From positions 36,903,501-36,967,500 of the forward strand of contig CP142451.1 in NCBI GenBank assembly GCA_038049695.1: a stretch of 64,000 nt of DNA, given 5' to 3'. Origin of the DNA: Cinnamomum chago. Its lineage: Eukaryota; Streptophyta; Magnoliopsida; Laurales; Lauraceae. Below the pieces are notes generated by a model. That model searched no databases. It saw only the letters and a list, made by a program, of their open reading frames with translations, and had not been told where the DNA came from. Position 1 is the stretch's first letter; every line of letters begins with the position of its first letter. The translations under genes were made by a program, and so were the position numbers. Shown here piece by piece: positions 18,809 through 33,800 of this stretch.

Positions 18809-21800
18809 TGTCACGCCCCCGAACCGAAACCTCGGGGGCGGGAGATGGGATTTAAGCATAAATATATTTTTCTTCTCCCAAGATCCGCGTGTGTGAAGAC
18901 AACACATTCTGAATATTTTGCGGAAGCATTTGTGGCGTTGCGACCCGAAGTCCGTGGCCATCGGATTCCGCGTCGCACTCAACCTTTAGCCCATAGCTAT
19001 TATATCAAGAATCATACCAGACTGGAGTAACCATCACAATAATTTACAGAGCTGACAGTAACAGGATATTGCATTCCCAAATATGTTCAAGTTACAATTA
19101 TCAATGTACATTAATTAAGAATCCCAAGAAAAGGCTAATAAAAGCCATACAACAATAAGCTATAAACTACTACCCAAATGTGACGTAGCTCCGATGTCAA
19201 GCTCAATGTCTACATGACATAGCCGACAAACTAACCTGCAAAGCATGGCTCTACAGCCAACAAAAGCACTCAACTCGGGGCGAAGAAATCTGAACCTGAG
19301 TACCAAAAGTAGTGGGTCAGACACGACGGTCTGGCAGGTGGATGAAAAGATCACAAATATAGCGAATAATAATACAAATGATAAATCATGCTATTTGCTC
19401 AAAATGCCGCGTATAATTAAACGGGTGAAAACTCAGGAATCTCGGATAAAACATGTATTCTTTTCAAACATGGTTAAAACAGGAAGATCTAATAAAGCAT
19501 ATGTTCATTTACATCATCTATAAAAGCATAGATATTTGACAATCGGGTGTTCGTGGAAAACATGTATGAATATGGAAGTTTGGCAAAACCACGTTCATTT
19601 AAACATATTTCAAAGCATGGATCTTCAACAGATCGGGCATTCCTTTAAAACAGGTATAACATAGGGATCTGGCAAAACGCGTGTCATTTAAAACATATTC
19701 TCAAGCATGGATGTTATAGCTCGGGTAATCATTTGAAACAGGTATAAACATAGAAACCTGACAAAACACGTGTCATTTAAAACATATTCCAAAACAGGGA
19801 TATTTAACAAATCGGGTATTCATTTGAAACCGGTATAAACATAGTGACCTGGCAGAACAAGTGTCATTTAAAACAAAGCACGAATGTTTAGCAATCCGGG
19901 TATTCACTTAAAACATGTATAAACATCGGGATCTAACAAAACGAAAAACGCATTCCAAAGCATGGACATTTAATAACTCGGGTATTCATTTTAAAAATAG
20001 GTATAAACATAGATATCTGACAAACCAAATGTCCTTTAAAACAAGGCACGGATATTTAACAATTCGAGTATTCCTTTAAAACACGTGTAATCATATAAAT
20101 CTAGCAAAATCATTGATCGTATGGAACATGTGTAAAAGTACGGGTATTCACCCAACCGGCATTCATGTAAAACATGTACGTGTGCAAAGGACATAAAACA
20201 ATATAATAGTGACTGAATTTACAATAGAGAGCATTAACACTTATCTAAATAACAACTTTCATAAAAGCAATGAATCATTTATCTGAAAACAAGTAAGCAA
20301 TATAAACCATGTCGGGTGTCCAAGGAATCGGGAACTGGCAAGATGGCAATCACAAGAAGCTAAGTCCTCTATCACCGAAGTGACAAGAGCGGGACGTTGG
20401 TCTCAGTCACACAAGGTGAGGAGACTCAACGTAAATCATATATACAATAATAAATATACGGGAACGGGAACGGGACCACGGTAGCGAACCGGGTATCGGG
20501 ACGGGGCCACGGCAATAACCGGGTATCGGGATCCAAACTGCAGCTGGCGGGACGGGAGAGGGATTTCCAAGTCGGTGGATCAAACCGACAAGGTATCCAA
20601 GCTTAGTGATGCCGACTCATAGGTCAAAACCAATCGAGACATATGCAAGTAAATCAAGTACAGTAAGTAAACGGGGGTGCTCAAGGGCACACTGTCACTT
20701 CATATCGGGCAATACATTTCGGGACAAATAACTGTTACTAGTGTAACTTCAATGCTTTCGGGGAAACAAGTAAATCAAGTACAATAAATAAACGGGTAAA
20801 ACGGGGTGCTCAAGGGCACACTTTCATATCATGTGATGCAAATCTCGGGAAATGAGGAAATATAATGCACTATACCATTTCGGGAAGAATATTGATTGCA
20901 AGATCTATTTAAGTGAATAGGGGTCCCGTATGTCGATTATAATAATTACTTGGTACTCCTTGAGTTTGAAGACATTCCGGGCTCCTTATGCACTTTTACT
21001 ATTTTCACAACTTAAAATGAGCTTATGTGTAATACTAGATGTTACAATAGCAAGAATCAAGATTATAAACGGTCCATCCTAGGCATCACATTAATCCGGA
21101 AACATCGAGCAACCTACTCAGTCATCGAAAGGAATAGAATTAGCGATAACCAAGGAAATAGACTTGTGTTTAGATATAAAGAAGATATCGCGTCGTTCCA
21201 TCCCGTTCAAGATTGAAATGGATTAACTCCGATGCCACCGAGCCAACCGTGAGGCGTGTCGGCTCAAGACATTCTCACACATGGTTCAAACAGTCCAAAG
21301 AGGGTAGCCAGGGTCCCACCTAAAACCGAGAATTAGTGCCTAGATCATCACCATTCTTTCTTTTAGTTCCCTAGTCTTAGAGACCTTAGATTAGGGTACA
21401 ATTGGTCTTAACACTACGGTATACACCTCTAGGACTCATAGAAAGCCCAAAGGTTTCCAAAAAAACACAATACCAAATTTCACTTCGGACCGATCGATCG
21501 GTCGAAATTTCTGTACCAGAAATGTACAGGGTCCGATCGATCGGCCGATCGATCGGCCCAAAATGGCTTACAGTTACTGACAGTCCGATCGATCGGCCTG
21601 TATGTCCGATCGATCGGACCTGGGTACAGCAGGTCCGGGAAAGCTGATTTTTCTTCCTCTTTTTCCTTTCCTTCCAACATATAATCAACCACAAAGAACC
21701 ATAAACAAGATGGTTTAAATACATGTTTCCAAGACAATAACATGAGCTAAAGAGCTCCTCATTTCAAGTTCCCCTCTTTCCATTCTTTCCATTCTTTCCA

Positions 21801-23002
21801 TTCACAATTAATCACAAGGTGGAGAAAACTCATTCATGTGAAATCATTTGAAATCTTGACACTATGATACATACATTTCCAAGAGATTAACAAGGGAGAA
21901 ATAACTCATCAATAAGCACATCTTGAAATCAATATTAATCATATTAAAGACAACTATTAAAATCACCAAAACCATTAATGAATCAAGATTTTCTCACAAA
22001 ACATGTTAATAATCAAAACAATCCATTCATCCACTTGCCTTTGACTCTAATCAAGCAAATCAAGCTCCTAATCCCTTCTCAAGCTCAAGATCCACAATCT
22101 CTACAAAAACCCCCAAAACAACCCTAAAATGGGTTACACAATGAAATGACAATGAAACCATTCAATAATCAAGGTGGAGCTTCTCTAAGGCTAGAAGATT
22201 ACAAATCTAGAAGATGGGACGAATCACTTACTTTGATGACCTTCAAATGAGAAGAACAAGCTCAAGGAGGGTTTCAATGTTGGTGGATTTCTCTTCTAAT
22301 GGCATCTATGTAAAGCTTGCAAGGTGGAGAAGAGAATGGTGATCTCCATTTCTTGAGTGATGATCTCTTGGAGTGGCTTGGAGATGAAGAAGCAAGGAGA
22401 AGAAGAAGAACACAAGGGAAAACCCTAGGTTGCTGGTTTGGGCTGGAAAATGGAGAATGAAGTGAATGAAGGAGATGGGTTCCTCTTATGTTAACAAAGA
22501 AGGTTGGGTCCCACAACTTAAAGAACTTGGGTGGCAGAAATCATCTAATTCGGGACCTCGGATGGATTCGACGAAGAAGGAAGAAATGATCGTCGAAATA
22601 TCTAGTTTCCAAAAAGTGTATGTTTCACGGATTTCGAAAATATCGAGTTTTGGGTACAGATTTGGTGTGAAAAGACTGTTTTGCCCTCAAGGCCAAGAAA
22701 TCGGTTTTTGGGTTCTCAAATGGATATGGGATCAACATGAAAGTTGTAGGATTCCTCAAGATGAATGCAACGGGCCAAAAACACGATACGAAACCAATCG
22801 GGAAAATCTCACAAGAAAATGCAAAGCCGAAAAGGGAACCCCCAAAGGGCCCCACAAGCTACCAAAGCACTCAAAAGCCCAGAACTAGAAGAAAACTCAT
22901 TCTAGCTCGCAAACTCAACCCAACAACTACTAATCCCACTAAAAGAACTAATCCACAAATAAAACAACACTAATCCAAGAGATTAGGGGTCGGGTTCTCA
23001 CA
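18809..23002 (-). repeat. LTR 2 (4194 bp)
   Basis: Carries the 12-bp duplication in the palindrome cluster. It shares two further variants only with LTR 3, so copies 2 and 3 are closest relatives there. It also has one private variant near 22536. Confidence 0.93.
18814..18840. repeat. GC-rich hairpin at the LTR edge
   Basis: CGCCCCCGA (18814-18822) and TCGGGGGCG (18832-18840) are exact reverse complements with a 9-nt loop, five bases inside the LTR end nearest the PBS. It is exact in LTRs 2-9, while LTR 1 has one mismatch in the stem. Confidence 0.8.
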
Positions 23003-24847
23003 TCCTCCCCCCCTTAGAACATTTGGTCCTCCAAATGAACTAAACAACTCAAAAACAAGTGGGGACATCAATCCCACACTTCGAAAACAAAACCTCAAAC
23101 GACTGCTCCAAACTGGTCCTCTCGGAAGCACTGGACTCACTGGGTCATCCTCGCTGTAGAACTCTTCGGTCAACTATCAACAGTTGTCAGACATTCCACC
23201 ATTGGCTCAAAACTGTTACTGCTCTACCAATCTGGCTGCTCAAGGAATTTGTCATCTCTGACTCCTTCTAAGTTCCACCAAGTCTCTCGCTTCTAGCCAC
23301 TCTGATGCCGAAAATTCTTGGAACAATTCTGTCGACTTCATCACAACTGTCGAAGCTAGGGTCTCATATCAATTGCACAATCTTCAATGTGAATTCTTGC
23401 TGGCTCTAACTATTTCTGCTAGGTGCTTTTGATCCATTGTACCGCAATCAGTCTCTAACATAATTATGCTTGTCCTTTCACCATTCTTCAACATTTGAAG
23501 CTCTAACTGTTTCTGTTCGTTGCTCTTGATCCACTGCACAATAGTCGGTCTCTGCTGGTCTTGGACATGTCTTTACCTTGAAATATTGTCTTATTCTTCT
23601 ATCTACCCTCAGCTTCGGAAAAATTGGTGACGCTGAGTATTACCTGATATCTCTTACTTTAGGCAATGTCGTCCAGTCCTCGGTGCTCTTCTGTCATCTC
23701 TGTCAAAGTTGTCGAAATTAAGTCTCCTGCCAATGCACGATCTTCGAGGTGAATGACTTGGAAATCTGTCATTCCTTCATGCGCCAAGCTGATTCAATCA
23801 AATATTTGAACGGTTCTCTGAACACTTCACTCATTTCTATCTGCTCGTTGAAAACACAATGTTCACACCTCTGTAAGTTTCCAGCTCTATCTTGACCCGT
23901 CCACACTTTAACTGTCATGTTACTCCACTTGTCCAAACTTCGTGAGGTGTGCTTCTGACAAACTCATTCTTCTCTGAATCCCTTCAACTGTCACTGTCCA
24001 TAGGTGATGATTCTCCTGCTCGCATATGTACTCTGCCCAAACCGATGTTCTACAAGTCGGTAAAGTCCACTAAATCTTCTCTATCATGTGATCAAGTAAT
24101 AATCAATTCCACATATAACTCTCTACAGTGCTGCTGAAAACTAATTTCCTATGCTTTTAACCATCCACTGACACATCCTGCCGAGTTGACTCACCATTAT
24201 AACTTCAACTTGTTAAACCTCATCCAACAATTCTACATCATAAGCTCATCAATGCTCGAGAAATTTCTAACTTTTCACATCTTTTGAAGCTGCACCACTG
24301 AAAATCACCTCAAATCTCATAAAGTCCACCACTTATCCGGCCTATGGAGTCTTCTGACTTAGGAAAATAATCCAAGTTTATCCAAAAATCCACACTTACT
24401 TGCCTGACGAATCCTCTGACGGTACACGATCAACTGTAATTGGGTCTCCATATGCTGCTCACATTCCTTGCTGACGAACAATTGGTCACCAATTCCTTCT
24501 AAAGCTCCATCTGCGACATCCAAAAGCTGAAAATTCTGCCAAAGCCCTTCGAGAAACACATGCTAAGTCCACAAAACTCTGACTCTCTGGCGCGAAAACA
24601 AGGCAAAGGAACTAAATGTGGGTGCGGAGACACTAAATTCTCCCCCACTAGAAAAGAATTTGGTCCCCCAAATTCACAAACAACAAGGACAAGAAAAGGA
24701 GACAAAGATAGTCTCCCCCACTAGAAGAAAAACAGGCACAAACTCACAAAAACAACAACTAAAGAAAAGAAAACGAGTCCTCACCACACGTCTTAAGGTT
24801 CCTAGAGTGTTTTATTTCCTAGAAACCTGCCCGCTCTGATACCAGTC
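23003..24847 (-). mobile_element. Internal segment 2 (1845 bp)
   Basis: Same structure and length as segment 1, and I saw no differences from segments 1 and 3 at the sites compared. Confidence 0.9.
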
Positions 24848-27800
24848 TGTCACGCCCCCGAACCGAAACCTCGGGGGCGGGAGATGGGATTTAAGCATAA
24901 ATATATTTTTCTTCTCCCAAGATCCGCGTGTGTGAAGACAACACATTCTGAATATTTTGCGGAAGCATTTGTGGCGTTGCGACCCGAAGTCCGTGGCCAT
25001 CGGATTCCGCGTCGCACTCAACCTTTAGCCCATAGCTATTATATCAAGAATCATACCAGACTGGAGTAACCATCACAATAATTTACAGAGCTGACAGTAA
25101 CAGGATATTGCATTCCCAAATATGTTCAAGTTACAATTATCAATGTACATTAATTAAGAATCCCAAGAAAAGGCTAATAAAAGCCATACAACAATAAGCT
25201 ATAAACTACTACCCAAATGTGACGTAGCTCCGATGTCAAGCTCAATGTCTACATGACATAGCCGACAAACTAACCTGCAAAGCATGGCTCTACAGCCAAC
25301 AAAAGCACTCAACTCGGGGCGAAGAAATCTGAACCTGAGTACCAAAAGTAGTGGGTCAGACACGACGGTCTGGCAGGTGGATGAAAAGATCACAAATATA
25401 GCGAATAATAATACAAATGATAAATCATGCTATTTGCTCAAAATGCCGCGTATAATTAAACGGGTGAAAACTCAGGAATCTCGGATAAAACATGTATTCT
25501 TTTCAAACATGGTTAAAACAGGAAGATCTAATAAAGCATATGTTCATTTACATCATCTATAAAAGCATAGATATTTGACAATCGGGTGTTCGTGGAAAAC
25601 ATGTATGAATATGGAAGTTTGGCAAAACCACGTTCATTTAAACATATTTCAAAGCATGGATCTTCAACAGATCGGGCATTCCTTTAAAACAGGTATAACA
25701 TAGGGATCTGGCAAAACGCGTGTCATTTAAAACATATTCTCAAGCATGGATGTTATAGCTCGGGTAATCATTTGAAACAGGTATAAACATAGAAACCTGA
25801 CAAAACACGTGTCATTTAAAACATATTCCAAAACAGGGATATTTAACAAATCGGGTATTCATTTGAAACCGGTATAAACATAGTGACCTGGCAGAACAAG
25901 TGTCATTTAAAACAAAGCACGAATGTTTAGCAATCCGGGTATTCACTTAAAACATGTATAAACATCGGGATCTAACAAAACGAAAAACGCATTCCAAAGC
26001 ATGGACATTTAATAACTCGGGTATTCATTTTAAAAATAGGTATAAACATAGATATCTGACAAACCAAATGTCCTTTAAAACAAGGCACGGATATTTAACA
26101 ATTCGAGTATTCCTTTAAAACACGTGTAATCATATAAATCTAGCAAAATCATTGATCGTATGGAACATGTGTAAAAGTACGGGTATTCACCCAACCGGCA
26201 TTCATGTAAAACATGTACGTGTGCAAAGGACATAAAACAATATAATAGTGACTGAATTTACAATAGAGAGCATTAACACTTATCTAAATAACAACTTTCA
26301 TAAAAGCAATGAATCATTTATCTGAAAACAAGTAAGCAATATAAACCATGTCGGGTGTCCAAGGAATCGGGAACTGGCAAGATGGCAATCACAAGAAGCT
26401 AAGTCCTCTATCACCGAAGTGACAAGAGCGGGACGTTGGTCTCAGTCACACAAGGTGAGGAGACTCAACGTAAATCATATATACAATAATAAATATACGG
26501 GAACGGGAACGGGACCACGGTAGCGAACCGGGTATCGGGACGGGGCCACGGCAATAACCGGGTATCGGGATCCAAACTGCAGCTGGCGGGACGGGAGAGG
26601 GATTTCCAAGTCGGTGGATCAAACCGACAAGGTATCCAAGCTTAGTGATGCCGACTCATAGGTCAAAACCAATCGAGACATATGCAAGTAAATCAAGTAC
26701 AGTAAGTAAACGGGGGTGCTCAAGGGCACACTGTCACTTCATATCGGGCAATACATTTCGGGACAAATAACTGTTACTAGTGTAACTTCAATGCTTTCGG
26801 GGAAACAAGTAAATCAAGTACAATAAATAAACGGGTAAAACGGGGTGCTCAAGGGCACACTTTCATATCATGTGATGCAAATCTCGGGAAATGAGGAAAT
26901 ATAATGCACTATACCATTTCGGGAAGAATATTGATTGCAAGATCTATTTAAGTGAATAGGGGTCCCGTATGTCGATTATAATAATTACTTGGTACTCCTT
27001 GAGTTTGAAGACATTCCGGGCTCCTTATGCACTTTTACTATTTTCACAACTTAAAATGAGCTTATGTGTAATACTAGATGTTACAATAGCAAGAATCAAG
27101 ATTATAAACGGTCCATCCTAGGCATCACATTAATCCGGAAACATCGAGCAACCTACTCAGTCATCGAAAGGAATAGAATTAGCGATAACCAAGGAAATAG
27201 ACTTGTGTTTAGATATAAAGAAGATATCGCGTCGTTCCATCCCGTTCAAGATTGAAATGGATTAACTCCGATGCCACCGAGCCAACCGTGAGGCGTGTCG
27301 GCTCAAGACATTCTCACACATGGTTCAAACAGTCCAAAGAGGGTAGCCAGGGTCCCACCTAAAACCGAGAATTAGTGCCTAGATCATCACCATTCTTTCT
27401 TTTAGTTCCCTAGTCTTAGAGACCTTAGATTAGGGTACAATTGGTCTTAACACTACGGTATACACCTCTAGGACTCATAGAAAGCCCAAAGGTTTCCAAA
27501 AAAACACAATACCAAATTTCACTTCGGACCGATCGATCGGTCGAAATTTCTGTACCAGAAATGTACAGGGTCCGATCGATCGGCCGATCGATCGGCCCAA
27601 AATGGCTTACAGTTACTGACAGTCCGATCGATCGGCCTGTATGTCCGATCGATCGGACCTGGGTACAGCAGGTCCGGGAAAGCTGATTTTTCTTCCTCTT
27701 TTTCCTTTCCTTCCAACATATAATCAACCACAAAGAACCATAAACAAGATGGTTTAAATACATGTTTCCAAGACAATAACATGAGCTAAAGAGCTCCTCA

Positions 27801-29041
27801 TTTCAAGTTCCCCTCTTTCCATTCTTTCCATTCTTTCCATTCACAATTAATCACAAGGTGGAGAAAACTCATTCATGTGAAATCATTTGAAATCTTGACA
27901 CTATGATACATACATTTCCAAGAGATTAACAAGGGAGAAATAACTCATCAATAAGCACATCTTGAAATCAATATTAATCATATTAAAGACAACTATTAAA
28001 ATCACCAAAACCATTAATGAATCAAGATTTTCTCACAAAACATGTTAATAATCAAAACAATCCATTCATCCACTTGCCTTTGACTCTAATCAAGCAAATC
28101 AAGCTCCTAATCCCTTCTCAAGCTCAAGATCCACAATCTCTACAAAAACCCCCAAAACAACCCTAAAATGGGTTACACAATGAAATGACAATGAAACCAT
28201 TCAATAATCAAGGTGGAGCTTCTCTAAGGCTAGAAGATTACAAATCTAGAAGATGGGACGAATCACTTACTTTGATGACCTTCAAATGAGAAGAACAAGC
28301 TCAAGGAGGGTTTCAATGTTGGTGGATTTCTCTTCTAATGGCATCTATGTAAAGCTTGCAAGGTGGAGAAGAGAATGGTGATCTCCATTTCTTGAGTGAT
28401 GATCTCTTGGAGTGGCTTGGAGATGAAGAAGCAAGGAGAAGAAGAAGAACACAAGGGAAAACCCTAGGTTGCTGGTTTGGGCTGGAAAATGGAGAATGAA
28501 GTGAATGAAGGAGATGGGTTCCTCTTATGTTAACAAAGAAGGTTGGGTCCCACAACTTAAAGAACTTGGGTGGCTGAAATCATCTAATTCGGGACCTCGG
28601 ATGGATTCGACGAAGAAGGAAGAAATGATCGTCGAAATATCTAGTTTCCAAAAAGTGTATGTTTCACGGATTTCGAAAATATCGAGTTTTGGGTACAGAT
28701 TTGGTGTGAAAAGACTGTTTTGCCCTCAAGGCCAAGAAATCGGTTTTTGGGTTCTCAAATGGATATGGGATCAACATGAAAGTTGTAGGATTCCTCAAGA
28801 TGAATGCAACGGGCCAAAAACACGATACGAAACCAATCGGGAAAATCTCACAAGAAAATGCAAAGCCGAAAAGGGAACCCCCAAAGGGCCCCACAAGCTA
28901 CCAAAGCACTCAAAAGCCCAGAACTAGAAGAAAACTCATTCTAGCTCGCAAACTCAACCCAACAACTACTAATCCCACTAAAAGAACTAATCCACAAATA
29001 AAACAACACTAATCCAAGAGATTAGGGGTCGGGTTCTCACA
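24848..29041 (-). repeat. LTR 3 (4194 bp)
   Basis: Has the 12-bp duplication and the variants shared only with LTR 2. Confidence 0.93.
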
Positions 29042-30886
29042 TCCTCCCCCCCTTAGAACATTTGGTCCTCCAAATGAACTAAACAACTCAAAAACAAGTG
29101 GGGACATCAATCCCACACTTCGAAAACAAAACCTCAAACGACTGCTCCAAACTGGTCCTCTCGGAAGCACTGGACTCACTGGGTCATCCTCGCTGTAGAA
29201 CTCTTCGGTCAACTATCAACAGTTGTCAGACATTCCACCATTGGCTCAAAACTGTTACTGCTCTACCAATCTGGCTGCTCAAGGAATTTGTCATCTCTGA
29301 CTCCTTCTAAGTTCCACCAAGTCTCTCGCTTCTAGCCACTCTGATGCCGAAAATTCTTGGAACAATTCTGTCGACTTCATCACAACTGTCGAAGCTAGGG
29401 TCTCATATCAATTGCACAATCTTCAATGTGAATTCTTGCTGGCTCTAACTATTTCTGCTAGGTGCTTTTGATCCATTGTACCGCAATCAGTCTCTAACAT
29501 AATTATGCTTGTCCTTTCACCATTCTTCAACATTTGAAGCTCTAACTGTTTCTGTTCGTTGCTCTTGATCCACTGCACAATAGTCGGTCTCTGCTGGTCT
29601 TGGACATGTCTTTACCTTGAAATATTGTCTTATTCTTCTATCTACCCTCAGCTTCGGAAAAATTGGTGACGCTGAGTATTACCTGATATCTCTTACTTTA
29701 GGCAATGTCGTCCAGTCCTCGGTGCTCTTCTGTCATCTCTGTCAAAGTTGTCGAAATTAAGTCTCCTGCCAATGCACGATCTTCGAGGTGAATGACTTGG
29801 AAATCTGTCATTCCTTCATGCGCCAAGCTGATTCAATCAAATATTTGAACGGTTCTCTGAACACTTCACTCATTTCTATCTGCTCGTTGAAAACACAATG
29901 TTCACACCTCTGTAAGTTTCCAGCTCTATCTTGACCCGTCCACACTTTAACTGTCATGTTACTCCACTTGTCCAAACTTCGTGAGGTGTGCTTCTGACAA
30001 ACTCATTCTTCTCTGAATCCCTTCAACTGTCACTGTCCATAGGTGATGATTCTCCTGCTCGCATATGTACTCTGCCCAAACCGATGTTCTACAAGTCGGT
30101 AAAGTCCACTAAATCTTCTCTATCATGTGATCAAGTAATAATCAATTCCACATATAACTCTCTACAGTGCTGCTGAAAACTAATTTCCTATGCTTTTAAC
30201 CATCCACTGACACATCCTGCCGAGTTGACTCACCATTATAACTTCAACTTGTTAAACCTCATCCAACAATTCTACATCATAAGCTCATCAATGCTCGAGA
30301 AATTTCTAACTTTTCACATCTTTTGAAGCTGCACCACTGAAAATCACCTCAAATCTCATAAAGTCCACCACTTATCCGGCCTATGGAGTCTTCTGACTTA
30401 GGAAAATAATCCAAGTTTATCCAAAAATCCACACTTACTTGCCTGACGAATCCTCTGACGGTACACGATCAACTGTAATTGGGTCTCCATATGCTGCTCA
30501 CATTCCTTGCTGACGAACAATTGGTCACCAATTCCTTCTAAAGCTCCATCTGCGACATCCAAAAGCTGAAAATTCTGCCAAAGCCCTTCGAGAAACACAT
30601 GCTAAGTCCACAAAACTCTGACTCTCTGGCGCGAAAACAAGGCAAAGGAACTAAATGTGGGTGCGGAGACACTAAATTCTCCCCCACTAGAAAAGAATTT
30701 GGTCCCCCAAATTCACAAACAACAAGGACAAGAAAAGGAGACAAAGATAGTCTCCCCCACTAGAAGAAAAACAGGCACAAACTCACAAAAACAACAACTA
30801 AAGAAAAGAAAACGAGTCCTCACCACACGTCTTAAGGTTCCTAGAGTGTTTTATTTCCTAGAAACCTGCCCGCTCTGATACCAGTC
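29042..30886 (-). mobile_element. Internal segment 3 (1845 bp)
   Basis: Belongs with segments 1 and 2 at the variable sites. Confidence 0.9.
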
Positions 30887-33800
30887 TGTCACGCCCCCGA
30901 ACCGAAACCTCGGGGGCGGGAGATGGGATTTAAGCATAAATATATTTTTCTTCTCCCAAGATCCGCGTGTGTGAAGACAACACATTCTGAATATTTTGCG
31001 GAAGCATTTGTGGCGTTGCGACCCGAAGTCCGTGGCCATCGGATTCCGCGTCGCACTCAACCTTTAGCCCATAGCTATTATATCAAGAATCATACCAGAC
31101 TGGAGTAACCATCACAATAATTTACAGAGCTGACAGTAACAGGATATTGCATTCCCAAATATGTTCAAGTTACAATTATCAATGTACATTAATTAAGAAT
31201 CCCAAGAAAAGGCTAATAAAAGCCATACAACAATAAGCTATAAACTACTACCCAAATGTGACGTAGCTCCGATGTCAAGCTCAATGTCTACATGACATAG
31301 CCGACAAACTAACCTGCAAAGCATGGCTCTACAGCCAACAAAAGCACTCAACTCGGGGCGAAGAAATCTGAACCTGAGTACCAAAAGTAGTGGGTCAGAC
31401 ACGACGGTCTGGCAGGTGGATGAAAAGATCACAAATATAGCGAATAATAATACAAATGATAAATCATGCTATTTGCTCAAAATGCCGCGTATAATTAAAC
31501 GGGTGAAAACTCAGGAATCTCGGATAAAACATGTATTCTTTTCAAACATGGTTAAAACAGGAAGATCTAATAAAGCATATGTTCATTTACATCATCTATA
31601 AAAGCATAGATATTTGACAATCGGGTGTTCGTGGAAAACATGTATGAATATGGAAGTTTGGCAAAACCACGTTCATTTAAACATATTTCAAAGCATGGAT
31701 CTTCAACAGATCGGGCATTCCTTTAAAACAGGTATAACATAGGGATCTGGCAAAACGCGTGTCATTTAAAACATATTCTCAAGCATGGATGTTATAGCTC
31801 GGGTAATCATTTGAAACAGGTATAAACATAGAAACCTGACAAAACACGTGTCATTTAAAACATATTCCAAAACAGGGATATTTAACAAATCGGGTATTCA
31901 TTTGAAACCGGTATAAACATAGTGACCTGGCAGAACAAGTGTCATTTAAAACAAAGCACGAATGTTTAGCAATCCGGGTATTCACTTAAAACATGTATAA
32001 ACATCGGGATCTAACAAAACGAAAAACGCATTCCAAAGCATGGACATTTAATAACTCGGGTATTCATTTTAAAAACAGGTATAAACATAGATATCTGACA
32101 AACCAAATGTCCTTTAAAACAAGGCACGGATATTTAACAATTCGAGTATTCCTTTAAAACACGTGTAATCATATAAATCTAGCAAAATCATTGATCGTAT
32201 GGAACATGTGTAAAAGTACGGGTATTCACCCAACCGGCATTCATGTAAAACATGTACGTGTGCAAAGGACATAAAACAATATAATAGTGACTGAATTTAC
32301 AATAGAGAGCATTAACACTTATCTAAATAACAACTTTCATAAAAGCAATGAATCATTTATCTGAAAACAAGTAAGCAATATAAACCATGTCGGGTGTCCA
32401 AGGAATCGGGAACTGGCAAGATGGCAATCACAAGAAGCTAAGTCCTCTATCACCGAAGTGACAAGAGCGGGACGTTGGTCTCAGTCACACAAGGTGAGGA
32501 GACTCAACGTAAATCATATATACAATAATAAATATACGGGAACGGGAACGGGACCACGGTAGCGAACCGGGTATCGGGACGGGGCCACGGCAATAACCGG
32601 GTATCGGGATCCAAACTGCAGCTGGCGGGACGGGAGAGGGATTTCCAAGTCGGTGGATCAAACCGACAAGGTATCCAAGCTTAGTGATGCCGACTCATAG
32701 GTCAAAACCAATCGAGACATATGCAAGTAAATCAAGTACAGTAAGTAAACGGGGGTGCTCAAGGGCACACTGTCACTTCATATCGGGCAATACATTTCGG
32801 GACAAATAACTGTTACTAGTGTAACTTCAATGCTTTCGGGGAAACAAGTAAATCAAGTACAATAAATAAACGGGTAAAACGGGGTGCTCAAGGGCACACT
32901 TTCATATCATGTGATGCAAATCTCGGGAAATGAGGAAATATAATGCACTATACCATTTCGGGAAGAATATTGATTGCAAGATCTATTTAAGTGAATAGGG
33001 GTCCCGTATGTCGATTATAATAATTACTTGGTACTCCTTGAGTTTGAAGACATTCCGGGCTCCTTATGCACTTTTACTATTTTCACAACTTAAAATGAGC
33101 TTATGTGTAATACTAGATGTTACAATAGCAAGAATCAAGATTATAAACGGTCCATCCTAGGCATCACATTAATCCGGAAACATCGAGCAACCTACTCAGT
33201 CATCGAAAGGAATAGAATTAGCGATAACCAAGGAAATAGACTTGTGTTTAGATATAAAGAAGATATCGCGTCGTTCCATCCCGTTCAAGATTGAAATGGA
33301 TTAACTCCGATGCCACCGAGCCAACCGTGAGGCGTGTCGGCTCAAGACATTCTCACACATGGTTCAAACAGTCCAAAGAGGGTAGCCAGGGTCCCACCTA
33401 AAACCGAGAATTAGTGCCTAGATCATCACCATTCTTTCTTTTAGTTCCCTAGTCTTAGAGACCTTAGATTAGGGTACAATTGGTCTTAACACTAAGGTAT
33501 ACACCTCTAGGACTCATAGAAAGCCCAAAGGTTTCCAAAAAAACACAATACCAAATTTCACTTCGGACCGATCGATCGGTCGAAATTTCTGTACCAGAAA
33601 TGTACAGGGTCCGATCGATCGGCCGATCGATCGGCCCAAAAAGGCTTACAGTTACTGACAGTCCGATCGATCGGCCTGTATGTCCGATCGATCGGACCTG
33701 GGTACAGCAGGTCCGGGAAAGCTGATTTTTCTTCCTCTTTTTCCTTTCCTTCCAACATATAATCAACCACAAAGAACCATAAACAAGATGGTTTAAATAC

